From Bacillus sp. AFS098217 (GTDB taxonomy: Bacteria; Bacillota; Bacilli; Bacillales; Bacillaceae_G): a stretch of DNA of 64,000 nucleotides. This document shows positions 27,418 through 36,338 of this stretch, piece after piece; the stretch's first letter is position 1, and the number at the start of each line of letters is the position of its first letter. The DNA lies in contig NZ_NVPR01000044.1 of NCBI RefSeq assembly GCF_002551815.1, positions 1-64,000 on the forward strand. The letters are read 5' to 3'. A model generated the notes under the pieces. That model saw only the letters and a list, made by a program, of their open reading frames with translations, did not search any database and was not told the origin of the DNA. The translations under genes were made by a program, and so were the position numbers.

Positions 27418-27957
27418 TTACAAGCAGCAATTCTCATTTTTGTAAAGCGTGTTGTTTAAAATCTTGTTTACAAAATCTGCTTTAGCTTCACAATAACGAT
27501 AAACGTCATATCGATAGTTCTCAGCCAATCGATATTTTAGTTCTTCGTATTCTTACCGCGCAGCCTCGTTAGTTGATAAATAATCCCGTAAAGCGACATG
27601 TTCTAAATACCCTTTCCCATCCTTTGGGCAAACATAAAGATGGTACTTCATGAAATTATCTTCATTATTTCTTTGAAAAGCTTCACGTCCTTCAACTCCT
27701 AGATTACCTTGATGTTGATAGCCTTCTTTTTCTAATCGCTCTATAATGTCAGGTAACAAATCGTAACTCTCTATAATTACGTCAATATCAATAATTGGTT
27801 TTGCTGCTAATCCTTCAACAGAAGTACTTCCTACATGCTCAATTCTTGAAATTAAATCCCCGATACAGCTTTCAATCATCTTTTTGATTTTCTTAAATTC
27901 TGTTTTCCACTCAGGGTTATATGGCTTAATCTCTATTATTCTTGTTTTTTCAGCCAT
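27418..27957 (-). pseudogene. GrpB family protein with in-frame stop
   Basis: GrpB (nucleotidyltransferase-like, UPF0157) domain: IEIKPYNPEWKTEFKKIK, IEHVGSTSVEGLAAKPIIDID, MKYHLYVCPKDG. The frame stops at TAA 27553-27555 (after NEAAR) but continues in the same frame for another 44 codons (EYEELKYRLAENYRYD... to NENCCL), the normal GrpB C-terminus. Start ATG 27957 follows GGGGAGG. A single nonsense change removes about a quarter of the protein. The N-terminal part might still be made. Confidence 0.85.
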
Positions 27958-28104
27958 TGCCGTCGTCCTCCCCGTCATAATTTCATTTTTTTCCTAATAG
28001 GAATCTCAGTACATCGCTATCAAACTAAAAAAGAATGCTTCCCCAAAACAATAAAATTAACAATTTCATTAGGAATAGTAAAGCAATTAATATAAATAAC
28101 ATAC

Positions 28105-28143
28105 AAAAACGCTTGGACAAACTTAGAAATCCCAGCGTTTTCT
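28105..28143. terminator. terminator
   Basis: Arms AAAACGCTTGG / CCCAGCGTTTT upstream of grpB-like gene and downstream of the GNAT gene at 28210. Confidence 0.7.
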
Positions 28144-28209
28144 TATTCCATGGTTAATTTTTATTAGGTAACAAATATCTCCCAGTTTAATATAGCTTTT
28201 TATTATAAA

Positions 28210-28677
28210 TTAATTATTTGATAGAATAAAAAACTCCTTATCCAACCCCATCTTCTCCCAAAACTCTAAAGCTAGCTCATTTTCTAAATCGACATAAACA
28301 TGGATCAAAGAAATATCCTGTTGGTTAAACCAATTCATTAAATCATCTACTAAGTTTTTAGCAACTTTTTGTCTTCGATACTCTGATGCTACATAAACTT
28401 CATCTACTTGACCATATAATATATCGCTAACTAAATCTTGTTTCACAGAAGCAATACCATAGCCAATAGTCTGATGGTTTTCATTAATTGCTACAAAAAC
28501 TACACCATATTTCGATTGAATATATTGTTCTATTTGCTCTTGGATAGCCTTCCTATCACTCTCATCTAGTTCACATTCTGCAGTTTCTATAGCATTTTTA
28601 TTCCACAATTCTATAATTTCTTTTATGAATTCTTGATTAACTACATTACCTTTAAGTTGTTTGATACGTATGTTCAT
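28210..28677 (-). CDS. GNAT family N-acetyltransferase
   Basis: 155 aa. Acetyl-CoA binding segment VYVASEYRRQKVAKNLVDDL at about residues 94-113, followed by HVYVDLENELALEFWEKMGL, the usual GNAT end. Start ATG 28677 after AAGGAG. Substrate unknown. Between it and the next gene, 28736-28795 on the plus strand repeats the 3' end of the pseudogene at 33328 (GGTTATTTCTTCTGCTGAAA), so a fragment of that family is present here too. Confidence 0.85.
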   Translation of the reverse strand: MNIRIKQLKGNVVNQEFIKEIIELWNKNAIETAECELDESDRKAIQEQIEQYIQSKYGVVFVAINENHQTIGYGIASVKQDLVSDILYGQVDEVYVASEYRRQKVAKNLVDDLMNWFNQQDISLIHVYVDLENELALEFWEKMGLDKEFFILSNN

Positions 28678-28834
28678 TCCTATTTTCTCCTTCTATTAGT
28701 TTTTCTGAATATAATTTTATAAATTCTCTACAATGGATAGGTTATTTCTTCTGCTGAAACACCTTAGTAATCGGCTAAAGTGTTGTTTTATTTGAAGTTG
28801 TATTTTAAAACTGGTTTCTTTAAACCACCCATTC

Positions 28835-29290
28835 TTATAAGGTGTATTTTAATTTATAATCTTCGAGTACAGGTCTATCTGGCGGACTTATATTTTTTGG
28901 TAAATCATATAAAGAGAAAAATTGAAGTTCAGTTGCCTCATCTTTGTCATGCCTTAAATAACCGTTATATTCTTTACATTCAAAAGCCGTCACAACATTA
29001 TAAACTTCATCGCCATGAGGATATTGATAATAAAAAGCTTCCCCTGAATATGTATGAATTAATGTAAGATTCTCAGCTGTTAGTCCTGTTTCCTCGAGTA
29101 ATTCTCTACGAGCTACTTGTTCGAGTGTTTCTCCTAACTCCATAGAACCACCAATTAGTCCCCAGCACGCATTATCTTTTCGAAGTTGTAATAAAACTCG
29201 TTGCTCATTATCTATAACAAGTATACACGCCCCGACCATAATTAAAGGTCTACTTCCGACCAAATTACGCAAGTCCATCATATATCCCAT
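28835..29290 (-). CDS. Nudix hydrolase
   Basis: 151 aa with a complete Nudix box GGSMELGETLEQ...RRELLEETGL at about residues 46-69, preceded by WGLIGG. The N-terminal part (LVGSRPLIMVGACILVID) is typical of MutT-like proteins of the B. cereus group. GGAGA lies 7 bp before ATG 29290. It overlaps the truncated VOC gene by 13 bp. Substrate unknown. Confidence 0.88.
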   Translation of the reverse strand: MGYMMDLRNLVGSRPLIMVGACILVIDNEQRVLLQLRKDNACWGLIGGSMELGETLEQVARRELLEETGLTAENLTLIHTYSGEAFYYQYPHGDEVYNVVTAFECKEYNGYLRHDKDEATELQFFSLYDLPKNISPPDRPVLEDYKLKYTL

Positions 29291-29439
29291 ACATATGTCT
29301 CCTTTGAGAATCTAGCGACACATGTTTGATTTATTTGAAATTCATGAGGTGTTTCTTGTTTTAATAAAGTTTTATAGAAATCTAGATGAGATTGTAGGTT
29401 TGAAACATATATACGTGGTACAACTGTTACTATATTCAT
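29278..29439 (-). pseudogene. truncated VOC/glyoxalase-fold protein
   Basis: 53 codons from ATG 29439 (AAAGGATGG): NIVTVVPRIYVSNLQSHLDF, then FQINQTCVARFSKETYVWDI and a stop. This is only the first beta-alpha-beta module of a glyoxalase/bleomycin-resistance domain; full members are about 120 aa. It probably reflects a deletion that fused the gene start to the Nudix gene. Confidence 0.65.
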
Positions 29440-29770
29440 ATTACCCATCCTTTCAAACATAATATCCAATTATAACCATAATAATTTCCTTGTTATACAA
29501 TTGTCAATTTTCTCAATTCTATCACTCTTTATTTCTCACCAATGACGCTGTTAAAACAAAACAATAATTTATATAGTAAGATCCAAAATATTAATAATGT
29601 AAAAAGATCTTTTAGTAAAAATAGACTAATATTTAAGTTATTATTCTTAATATTAACAAAATAAACTTATGATATGGATAAGATTGTCGGAATGGAGAAA
29701 ATGGTATATAATAGGCAGTAACATTACTAGTAATTATTTTAGGTATTCCTAGAATAAAGGAGCGATACAT
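29440..29770. other. intergenic stretch
   Basis: AT-rich, no hairpin or open frame of note except the ribosome site AAAGGAGCG for the small gene at 29771. Confidence 0.4.
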
Positions 29771-29875
29771 ATGAAAATTACTATTTATTTCGGAAGTCAT
29801 GAAGATCAAGATGTACGTACAATGGATTGTCATTTAGATGTAGAAGATGCAGAAGAACTGGTCTCTGTTTCATAA
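29771..29875 (+). CDS. small acidic protein, 34 aa
   Basis: ATG 29771, 6 bp after AAAGGAGCG. MKITIYFGSHEDQDVRTMDC then HLDVEDAEELVSVS. Acidic, no hydrophobic segment. It may be the truncated N-terminus of a longer protein. A clear terminator follows at 29921. Confidence 0.45.
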   Translation: MKITIYFGSHEDQDVRTMDCHLDVEDAEELVSVS

Positions 29876-29920
29876 TATAAATTGCAAATAAAGTGGGTTG
29901 AACCCTCTTCTCGACTGCGT

Positions 29921-29950
29921 TAAGACACCTTATTATAGGTGTCTTTTTTA
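29921..29950 (+). terminator. terminator
   Basis: Arms AAGACACCT / AGGTGTCTT then T-run. Confidence 0.85.
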
Positions 29951-30061
29951 TTGCTATTTTAGTGAAAAATCCTTTACTTTATAGTGATTAAATAGTAAAA
30001 TATAGATATACGAACAAATGTTCTTTTTATTTTAATCGTACTTGAAGGGATGATTTTTACA

Positions 30062-30766
30062 ATGGCTCAAAATAAGCGCAGAGGAAGAAAAAAGCATACA
30101 CCTACTATCTCAAATACAGGCTTTATTGGCTCTGTCTTTATTGATACATTGGAATTACAGAAAAAATCCTATTATTTCGCTCGAAAAAAGCTTCAAATTG
30201 TCCATCATGTATTAGATGGTCTTGCAGGAGCAACAAGTTCTTTATTTAAAGAGCATACTATTTCTGCACATATGTCTTGTGTGTATTTACATAAACAAAA
30301 GAAGATTGGTTTTGTTCTTTCAACAAAACCGTTTGAACAAGCAGATGGCATTGCTTATTTTAAAAATTATTTAATTGAAAAGAATTTTTATGGTGACAAT
30401 GACCAAGAAGCAGAATATCAAGAAGTATTTAATACTGGATTTATTGGAGTTGTATTCGCGGACTTATCTAGTATTGATCGCTTTAACTTCGATTTTGAAC
30501 TGAGCATGTTATCAAAATTGATGAAGGATATGATTATTCCTGTTAAGGAACTCTTTTTACGTCATAACATTCCAGCTTATATCTCCACTTCTCATTTAGA
30601 AGAACAAAATAAACTAGGATTTGTTTTATCTGTAAAACCTTATGATGAGCGTGCGGAAGCAGATTTATATTTTGAAACATATTTGAAAGAGCGCGGTTTA
30701 TTTATTGGAGATGAAGAAGACGATATTGATAAGATTGTCATTCGAAAAAAAGTCGAATTGTTATAG
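30062..30766 (+). CDS. hypothetical protein with two internal repeats, 234 aa
   Basis: Start ATG 30062 (AAGGGATG upstream; the ATG at 30050 is too close to it). The N-terminus AQNKRRGRKKH is basic. Two copies of a roughly 90-residue domain follow: NTGFIGSVFIDTLEL...HTISAHMSCVYLHKQKKIGFVLSTKPFEQ (residues about 18-100) and NTGFIGVVFADLSSI...HNIPAYISTSHLEEQNKLGFVLSVKPYDE (about 123-205). No membrane segment. I do not recognise the domain. The duplication and basic tail could suit a nucleic-acid or dimeric regulatory role, but that is speculation. Confidence 0.75.
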   Translation: MAQNKRRGRKKHTPTISNTGFIGSVFIDTLELQKKSYYFARKKLQIVHHVLDGLAGATSSLFKEHTISAHMSCVYLHKQKKIGFVLSTKPFEQADGIAYFKNYLIEKNFYGDNDQEAEYQEVFNTGFIGVVFADLSSIDRFNFDFELSMLSKLMKDMIIPVKELFLRHNIPAYISTSHLEEQNKLGFVLSVKPYDERAEADLYFETYLKERGLFIGDEEDDIDKIVIRKKVELL

Positions 30767-30799
30767 AAGTACAGGACACATTATAGTCCTGTGCTTCTA
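30765..30799 (+). terminator. terminator
   Basis: Arms ATAGAAGTACAGGAC / GTCCTGTGCTTCTAT starting at the stop codon. Confidence 0.75.
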
Positions 30800-30898
30800 T
30801 TTAAATGTCCATTTTATTCAAAATAAAAAGAGAGCATCCATGTCAGTCGATGCCCCATAGCAGTGGCTTAATTAAAAATAAAACTAGAAGACACGACC

Positions 30899-31111
30899 TC
30901 ATAGTACTCTTGGTGTTGTATTTCGCACTGTTGTATTCTTTTCTTTGATTTTTATATATGTAACGTGTCTTAAATTAATGATACATTCTCCGTCTTCAAA
31001 CCATTTACTTTCTTCAATTTTATGAATCAACTCTGCACGACTTTCACTTTCTATCTCACACTTTTTGTATGTTTCATTTGTGAAATGAAAATATACTGAA
31101 AATTGCCCCAT
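30899..31111 (-). CDS. hypothetical protein, 70 aa
   Basis: ATG 31111 after CGGGAGAGAG. Begins MGQFSVYFHFTNETYKKCEI and ends with a basic tail. Alternating hydrophobic pattern INLRHVTYIKIKE suggests a small beta-rich fold. Family not recognised. Confidence 0.55.
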   Translation of the reverse strand: MGQFSVYFHFTNETYKKCEIESESRAELIHKIEESKWFEDGECIINLRHVTYIKIKEKNTTVRNTTPRVL

Positions 31112-31176
31112 CTCTCTCCCGCCTTCTCAAATAAATAATTTGCTTATTTTGTGTATTTATTTTTAGTTAAATTAGC

Positions 31177-31212
31177 AAAAAAAGGACAGTTTAAAAAACG
31201 GTCCTTTTTTAT
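31177..31212 (-). terminator. terminator
   Basis: Arms AAAAAAGGAC / GTCCTTTTTT, about 90 bp downstream of the DUF3189 gene. Confidence 0.75.
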
Positions 31213-31299
31213 GTTTTAAATTAAGAGCACTAAAAAAGTGATAATGTTTATAAGCACAAGAATAAAGGTTAAATACCCTTATAGCAAAGGGAGTTTAGC

Positions 31300-31803
31300 C
31301 TAAAAAGTTTCATTTTCTAAAATAACAACAGAATCATTAGTCATTCTTCCAGCTTCTTTTGTATAACTAACAAGTCGTTGTACATTATCACAACAAAGCT
31401 TTGCTCCCCATACGAGTAATGGAACGCCAATAAAATCAATATGTAACCTTCTTGAAAATAAGCCTCCAAAAGTCATAGGAAGTGGCACTGTTGGTGATGT
31501 ATTTGAAAAAATGATTTTTTCATTGTTGTGATATTGCTGTTGAAGAATTTCTCCTAAATTCTTCATAGCTGGAACAACTAACTTTGATGTTCCATGTCCT
31601 ATTGTGTAAACTGGGTTTCCTCCTTCATCTCGTCCGTGAAAAATAATTTTTCCCATATCAGAAGTTTTAAGTTTATTGAAATAATCTACATTTAAAATTT
31701 CTTCTTTTGTTAATTTCCGATCAGTTGGAAGTTTGTTCAAATGATATGCTGCTGCAAGTGAAGTTGTATGTGTTCCACCAAAGTCGGTATAAATAAAAAT
31801 CAT
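31300..31803 (-). CDS. DUF3189 family protein
   Basis: 167 aa. The opening IFIYTDFGGTHTTSLAAAYH and the segment IIFHGRDEGGNPVYTIGHG are the DUF3189 signature. No membrane helix. The family occurs in spore-forming Firmicutes and has no assigned activity. Start ATG 31803. Confidence 0.8.
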   Translation of the reverse strand: MIFIYTDFGGTHTTSLAAAYHLNKLPTDRKLTKEEILNVDYFNKLKTSDMGKIIFHGRDEGGNPVYTIGHGTSKLVVPAMKNLGEILQQQYHNNEKIIFSNTSPTVPLPMTFGGLFSRRLHIDFIGVPLLVWGAKLCCDNVQRLVSYTKEAGRMTNDSVVILENETF

Positions 31804-31883
31804 TGTATCATCCCTTGTCGTAAACGTTCATTGTCTATTAGTATCACCGTTTTTACATTTACTAATCAAAGGAGGAACTACTT

Positions 31884-32339
31884 CTATCCCTTACTCGTTA
31901 ATTCTTGATATTTTCTCCAAATATAATATCTTCTACTAATGATAGTACCAAGCGTCATACATAAAAAAGCATTTGTCACAATTGTTAATGCATAATGTGT
32001 GTTACCTAAAAACATGCTTTGTTTAATAAAAATTTTTGCTCCTAAAATAACAAGAAGAAAAATGGTACTTACCCAATTTCCTTTCCGTAATACATGGCCC
32101 GTTTCACTATCCAATCGGAATGTTAACAATCTCCCTCTTACCACACCGAGTCCTAAGCCAATTAAGAAGGTTGTAAGAAATATAATGCTTTCCCATAAGC
32201 TTAAAGCTCCCATATGCATAATGGATTGAATGGTTACGTATAGAAGCAAAGCTGGAACAAGCCAAAGACGATTGACTTTTACTTTACGCTCTCTTCCTTG
32301 CAATAAAACAATGACAAGAATAACAAGAATGATATCCAT
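31884..32339 (-). CDS. CcdC-like/DUF1453 membrane protein
   Basis: 151 aa from ATG 32339, 7 bp after GGGGGAG. About five membrane helices. VRGRLLTFRLDSETGHVLRKGNW is the conserved cytoplasmic segment of this family. An upstream frame extension has no ribosome site. Function uncharacterised. Confidence 0.7.
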   Translation of the reverse strand: MDIILVILVIVLLQGRERKVKVNRLWLVPALLLYVTIQSIMHMGALSLWESIIFLTTFLIGLGLGVVRGRLLTFRLDSETGHVLRKGNWVSTIFLLVILGAKIFIKQSMFLGNTHYALTIVTNAFLCMTLGTIISRRYYIWRKYQELTSKG

Positions 32340-32491
32340 GCTTCTCCCCCAATTCCATACTGTAATATTAAAAATTATATTCAGCTCTAACCATTCCATA
32401 CTTTCGAAAACAGGGTAATACCTTTTGATTATAAAAGATGAAAAAAAGCAATCATCAGACTGTAGGCTGATTTATAGAGCTTTGATATATA

Positions 32492-32524
32492 AAAAAAGAC
32501 GCTCATGTTGAGCGCCTTTTTCTT
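32492..32524. terminator. terminator
   Basis: Arms AAAAAGACGCTCA / TGAGCGCCTTTTT. Confidence 0.8.
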
Positions 32525-32569
32525 GTTTCTTGAAGAAAATATTTGTTATTCCACCTATTAAAAGTTGGT

Positions 32570-33157
32570 TCAATTGAGTGTTTTTACAAAGCAAAAACAT
32601 TCATGTACTCGCTTAAACTGTTTTTGTATATCTTCTCTATCTTTTCCAACATAGTGTGCAAATGCTTGAATCGGGAATAAGTTGGGTGTATTGCTTTTGA
32701 GTACTCCATTTACCTCTTTTTCCTCATCCATATATACGTGTAAATAGGAATCAGTGTTTAAAAATCCATTTTTTTCGTACCATTGATGTACCCACATATC
32801 ATCCCTTGTCCAAGCTTCTAATCGATTTAACTGATGTTTGATTGCTAATTTTTCTGCCTCATATAAAAGTCGATTCCCTATTCCTTGTCTACGAAAATCT
32901 GGATGGACAGCAATATGCCAAATCATACCACCAAGACCTATCCCTTTTGAACAAACTGTGCCTTCTTCTAATTCGTATTCAATATCAATTAATCCAACTA
33001 TTTCTCCATCATGTACCGCCACTAATTCGATAGCAGGATTCTCATATTTTTCTTTTTCTCTAAGAACATTGTCATAGTAAGCGGTATCTAAAAATGATAA
33101 TGTTCGGCAACGTACCCATCCTGTTTCATCTTCTTGTTTATATTGTCGAATTTCCAT
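32570..33157 (-). CDS. GNAT family N-acetyltransferase, 195 aa
   Basis: Start ATG 33157 after TGGAGGA. GNAT motif A is HIAVHPDFRRQGIGNRLLYEAE, about residues 82-103, with LNRLEAWTRDDMWVHQWYEK after it. A C-terminal 55-residue extension (YLHVYMDEEKEV...) follows the acetyltransferase core. Substrate unknown. Confidence 0.88.
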   Translation of the reverse strand: MEIRQYKQEDETGWVRCRTLSFLDTAYYDNVLREKEKYENPAIELVAVHDGEIVGLIDIEYELEEGTVCSKGIGLGGMIWHIAVHPDFRRQGIGNRLLYEAEKLAIKHQLNRLEAWTRDDMWVHQWYEKNGFLNTDSYLHVYMDEEKEVNGVLKSNTPNLFPIQAFAHYVGKDREDIQKQFKRVHECFCFVKTLN

Positions 33158-33327
33158 AAAATCCTCCATAAAATAGCGTTTTAATATTCTTATTCCTCTA
33201 ATATATTTCGATATCAATATAAGAAGACCTTTTTATATTGCAAGGATATAAAAAGAATATGCACCAAACACACTTACAACTAGACAACTTTTTCTATTCA
33301 GTAATAAAACAACACCTTAGCTAATTA

Positions 33328-33582
33328 CTAAGGTGTTTCAGTAGAAGAAATAACCCATACTTTATACAACCAAGGTTCATTATTTACGTCTATTTCTGTA
33401 TGAACTTTAAAGTGAGAGACTTGAGCTAGTTGAAAAGAGAGCGCATAGGCTATCTTATAATCAGGCGTAACATAACCATCATAGACCCATCCATATATTT
33501 CATTCCCTATCGAGTCCGCCTATACTTCAGCCTCTCTCAATGTCTCAAACATAACATTTTCTCTATTCCATCTAAGATTCAT
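33328..33582 (-). pseudogene. hypothetical gene with in-frame TAG
   Basis: ATG 33582 opens NLRWNRENVMFETLREAEV, TAG at 33520-33522, then the same frame continues ADSIGNEIYGWVYDGYVTPD...WLYKVWVISSTETP and a stop. Total 84 codons. A fragment of a paralogue's 3' end is at 28736-28795. Family not recognised. Confidence 0.55.
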
Positions 33583-33600
33583 TTTAACAACTCCACTATT

Positions 33601-33727
33601 TTAGTGTTAAATCTTGTTGTTGAATTATCATCTCTATTGTGGTTAGAAAAGGATCAAAATATGGAAATCCTGTTAAATACCTTATATTTCCTTGTAAAGA
33701 TTCATTTAATGGGGTAGCACTATTTCT
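33601..33727 (-). pseudogene. C-terminal relic of an unknown protein
   Basis: The minus strand reads SATPLNESLQGNIRYLTGF then PYFDPFLTTIEMIIQQQDLT and a stop, preceded by an in-frame stop. No start codon. Unidentified. Confidence 0.4.
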
Positions 33728-34654
33728 TTAATTATTTAAGGAAACACTCTTACTTTGCTTTGTAGTTTTTGCTGTAGCGATATAGACACCTAATAAAACT
33801 AATATCATTCCAATAACTTGTTTCCAAGTCATTGTGGAACCATAGAATAAAACAGAAATTAATGTAGTTACAATTGGAGTAAGATTTAAATATATGCTTG
33901 CTTTACTTGCTCCAATCTGTCCCACGCCTTTGTTGAATATAATATATCCAACAAGAGTTCCACATATGACCATATAAAACATCTCTAGCCATCCTTGAAC
34001 TGACATACTTGGAACACTTCCCCATCCACCTTCAAATATTGAAGCAATTGCAAGGAAGACGGCTCCTATTACAGTCATAATTGTAGTAGCGAACAAAGGT
34101 GATACGTCTTTCATTATGGATTTGCCAACTAGACCATAAATTACACCACATGTTAAGGCTGCAATAAACAATACATCACCTATATTAAAAGCTAATGAAA
34201 GTAACATATCCAGAGATCCCTTTGTAATAACTATAACAACACCAATTAATGATAAAGCTAAGCTTATTCCTACTTTGTTATTCCATCTTTCATTTAAAAA
34301 AATTATCGCACCTAACGTGACAAAGATAGGCATTGTTGCAATGATTAAAGAACCATTGATTGCAGAAGTATAATTTACACCCAAAAAGAAAAGTGCATTA
34401 TATCCAAAAATTCCAGTCAATGAAACTAGTAATAAACCTTTCCATCTTTTCTTTAAAGAAGCTATGTGCCATTCTGATTTAATTGTTAAATAAATCATGA
34501 GTATGATGCCAGCTATCCCAAAACGAAGTGTCGCAGCTACGAGAGGTGGAATTTCCGTTACTACATGTTCTGCCGTTGAAAATGAACCGCCCCAAAACAA
34601 AGGCACTAATAACATTAAAAAGTATATTTTGTTTGAATTGCTGTGACTTTGCAT
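33728..34654 (-). CDS. EamA/DMT family transporter
   Basis: 308 aa with ten predicted membrane helices in two EamA repeats: LVPLFWGGSFSTAEHVV near residue 17 and FNIGDVLFIAALTCGVIYGL near 155. Start ATG 34654 after GGGGGGA. It lies 79 bp downstream of the ArsR gene, same strand, so probably one operon. It likely exports a metabolite or drug. Confidence 0.88.
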   Translation of the reverse strand: MQSHSNSNKIYFLMLLVPLFWGGSFSTAEHVVTEIPPLVAATLRFGIAGIILMIYLTIKSEWHIASLKKRWKGLLLVSLTGIFGYNALFFLGVNYTSAINGSLIIATMPIFVTLGAIIFLNERWNNKVGISLALSLIGVVIVITKGSLDMLLSLAFNIGDVLFIAALTCGVIYGLVGKSIMKDVSPLFATTIMTVIGAVFLAIASIFEGGWGSVPSMSVQGWLEMFYMVICGTLVGYIIFNKGVGQIGASKASIYLNLTPIVTTLISVLFYGSTMTWKQVIGMILVLLGVYIATAKTTKQSKSVSLNN

Positions 34655-34694
34655 TTTTTAACTCCCCCCTATTTTCAAAGTTCATCGTAATCGT

Positions 34695-34718
34695 GTTTAT
34701 ACGTTCAAACTTATAAAC
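34695..34718. promoter_or_regulatory. putative operator between ArsR and EamA genes
   Basis: Inverted arms GTTTATA / TATAAAC spaced by 10 bp. Confidence 0.35.
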
Positions 34719-34733
34719 ATGAATATTAGAAAA

Positions 34734-35054
34734 TTAATATCCTGCTTCAATTGCGGATACTAACTCTTTAATATGCTTCAAAAATTCATTCGTACTTAAA
34801 GAATAATAAGTTTCTTTCCCATTTTTGTTTGGAATAATCAAGCCTGCTTGCTTTAAAATTTTCAAATGGTGAGATACAGCAGGCCTAGAAATACTCATGT
34901 TTTCAGTTATTTGATTTACATTAAGGCTATCACTTTTAAGTAAAACCATGATTATTTGTTGTCTATTAATATCACCTAACGCTTGAAAAATCGGTGTCGT
35001 TAATCTAAATTGTTCTAATATATTCTCTCTGTTTTTGCATTCATAATTTTCCAT
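34734..35054 (-). CDS. ArsR family transcriptional regulator
   Basis: 106 aa winged helix: PIFQALGDINRQQIIMVLLK, VNQITENMSISRPAVSHHLK, ILKQAGLIIPNKNGKETYYSL. The classical metal-binding ELCVCDL motif in helix 3 is absent (SLNVNQITENMSIS), so it probably does not sense arsenite or cadmium. Candidate operators lie upstream (35081-35096) and downstream (34695-34718). Confidence 0.88.
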   Translation of the reverse strand: MENYECKNRENILEQFRLTTPIFQALGDINRQQIIMVLLKSDSLNVNQITENMSISRPAVSHHLKILKQAGLIIPNKNGKETYYSLSTNEFLKHIKELVSAIEAGY

Positions 35055-35080
35055 AATCTACATCCTTATCATTATAATAT

Positions 35081-35096
35081 TTTAAACACGTTTAAA
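35081..35096. promoter_or_regulatory. ArsR operator palindrome
   Basis: TTTAAACACGTTTAAA, perfect 7-bp arms, 27 bp upstream of the ArsR start. Confidence 0.5.
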
Positions 35097-35106
35097 TATT
35101 TAAACC

Positions 35107-35746
35107 TATGAGGCATGTACGTACTGCTTTAATCAAATCATTAACAGTTAGGGTACTTTCTTATGTGCTTAAACGCTCTTCTACTTCAAGTTCTTGATCA
35201 AATTCATCCTGTAATTACTATTAAAATTTCTGTAAACAACAATGAATCGATATCCAGTTTTCTCAAGTAAAATCTAAATCAATTTCATCTATACCTACTT
35301 CTTCATAACTAAACTTAGCCCCTGTTACATTAGATATAACGCACAAACTTTCCATTTATTTGTAATTAACAACTCAATAATTAGAAGTTTATTCTAAAAA
35401 CCATAAATTGTAAATATTTTTTTGGAAATTGATATTGTTTTTATATTTCATTAGATACCCTGAAAAATAGAATTCTTTAAATGCTAATTTTTTGAATTGT
35501 TACATTCAAATTGGATGTACTTTTGTTCTTGGATTAATCTATCTTGAATTCGTTTTAAACCATCCATAATAAGTCGTAGCATAGAACCATTATTTTTCCC
35601 AATCAATCAACCAATATATTAAAGTTGATTTATAATGAAAAAAGAAAGTTCAAAGCTATTTATTGAATAGCTTGCTAAGAAGTTTTGTAATACAAAAATG
35701 ATGTTAATCATAATGACTTAATCAAAGGAGTTGAATAGAGAATAAA
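35107..35746. other. 640-bp stretch with degraded coding remnants
   Basis: On the minus strand about 35170-35355 opens MESLCVISNVTGAKFSYEEV then GIDEIDLDFT but breaks by stop and frameshift (LEKTGYRFIVVYRNF in another frame). About 35490-35620 reads GSMLRLIMDGLKRIQDRLI then QEQKYIQFECNNSKN and a stop. Both are tails of lost, unidentified genes. No intact gene. Confidence 0.45.
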
Positions 35747-36331
35747 ATGAAAAAAATATTAATGAAGTATATAACTAGATTTACAACACTAAACGAAGAA
35801 GAACAACAGGCAATCGTTGAAGATGTACAAATTGAAGAATATAAAAAAGGAACAATACTCCTTAGACAAGGAGATGTTCCGATCAAATGTTATTTTGTAT
35901 TGAAGGGATGTGTAAGGCAGTATTCTATAGATAAAATGGGAAAAGAGGTCACATCCAATTTTTACACAGAAGAACAAGCCATTTCGAATTTCAATCATCA
36001 TAAACAGGATAAATCATCCGTGTACTCTTTAACTTGTTTAGAAGACTGTATATTGGTCGTTGGTGACCTCGACACCGAAAAGGACATGTATAATAAACAC
36101 TCACAATTGGAAACAATGACACGCCAAATGATCGAGCACAACTTTGGTGAGGTACAAGATGAATTGGCTTTGTTTATTGCATCTACACCAGAAGAACGCT
36201 ACAAAGCACTATTACGGAAACGACCTCATTTAGTCAATCGTGTACCCCAACATCAATTGGCGAGTTATCTTGGTATTACCCCAGAATCATTAAGTAGAAT
36301 CAAGAAACGAATTAAAAAAGATAAATTTTAG
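35747..36331 (+). CDS. Crp/Fnr family regulator
   Basis: 194 aa. N-terminal cyclic-nucleotide-binding-type barrel (EEYKKGTILLRQGDVPIKCYF, GCVRQYSIDKMGKEV) and C-terminal HTH (VPQHQLASYLGITPESLSRIKKR). No cysteine cluster for an iron-sulfur centre. AAAGGAG is about 16 bp from ATG 35747, rather far. It is convergent with the DUF4386 gene, a frequent partner of this regulator type. Confidence 0.88.
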   Translation: MKKILMKYITRFTTLNEEEQQAIVEDVQIEEYKKGTILLRQGDVPIKCYFVLKGCVRQYSIDKMGKEVTSNFYTEEQAISNFNHHKQDKSSVYSLTCLEDCILVVGDLDTEKDMYNKHSQLETMTRQMIEHNFGEVQDELALFIASTPEERYKALLRKRPHLVNRVPQHQLASYLGITPESLSRIKKRIKKDKF

Positions 36332-36338
36332 GAAGTTG

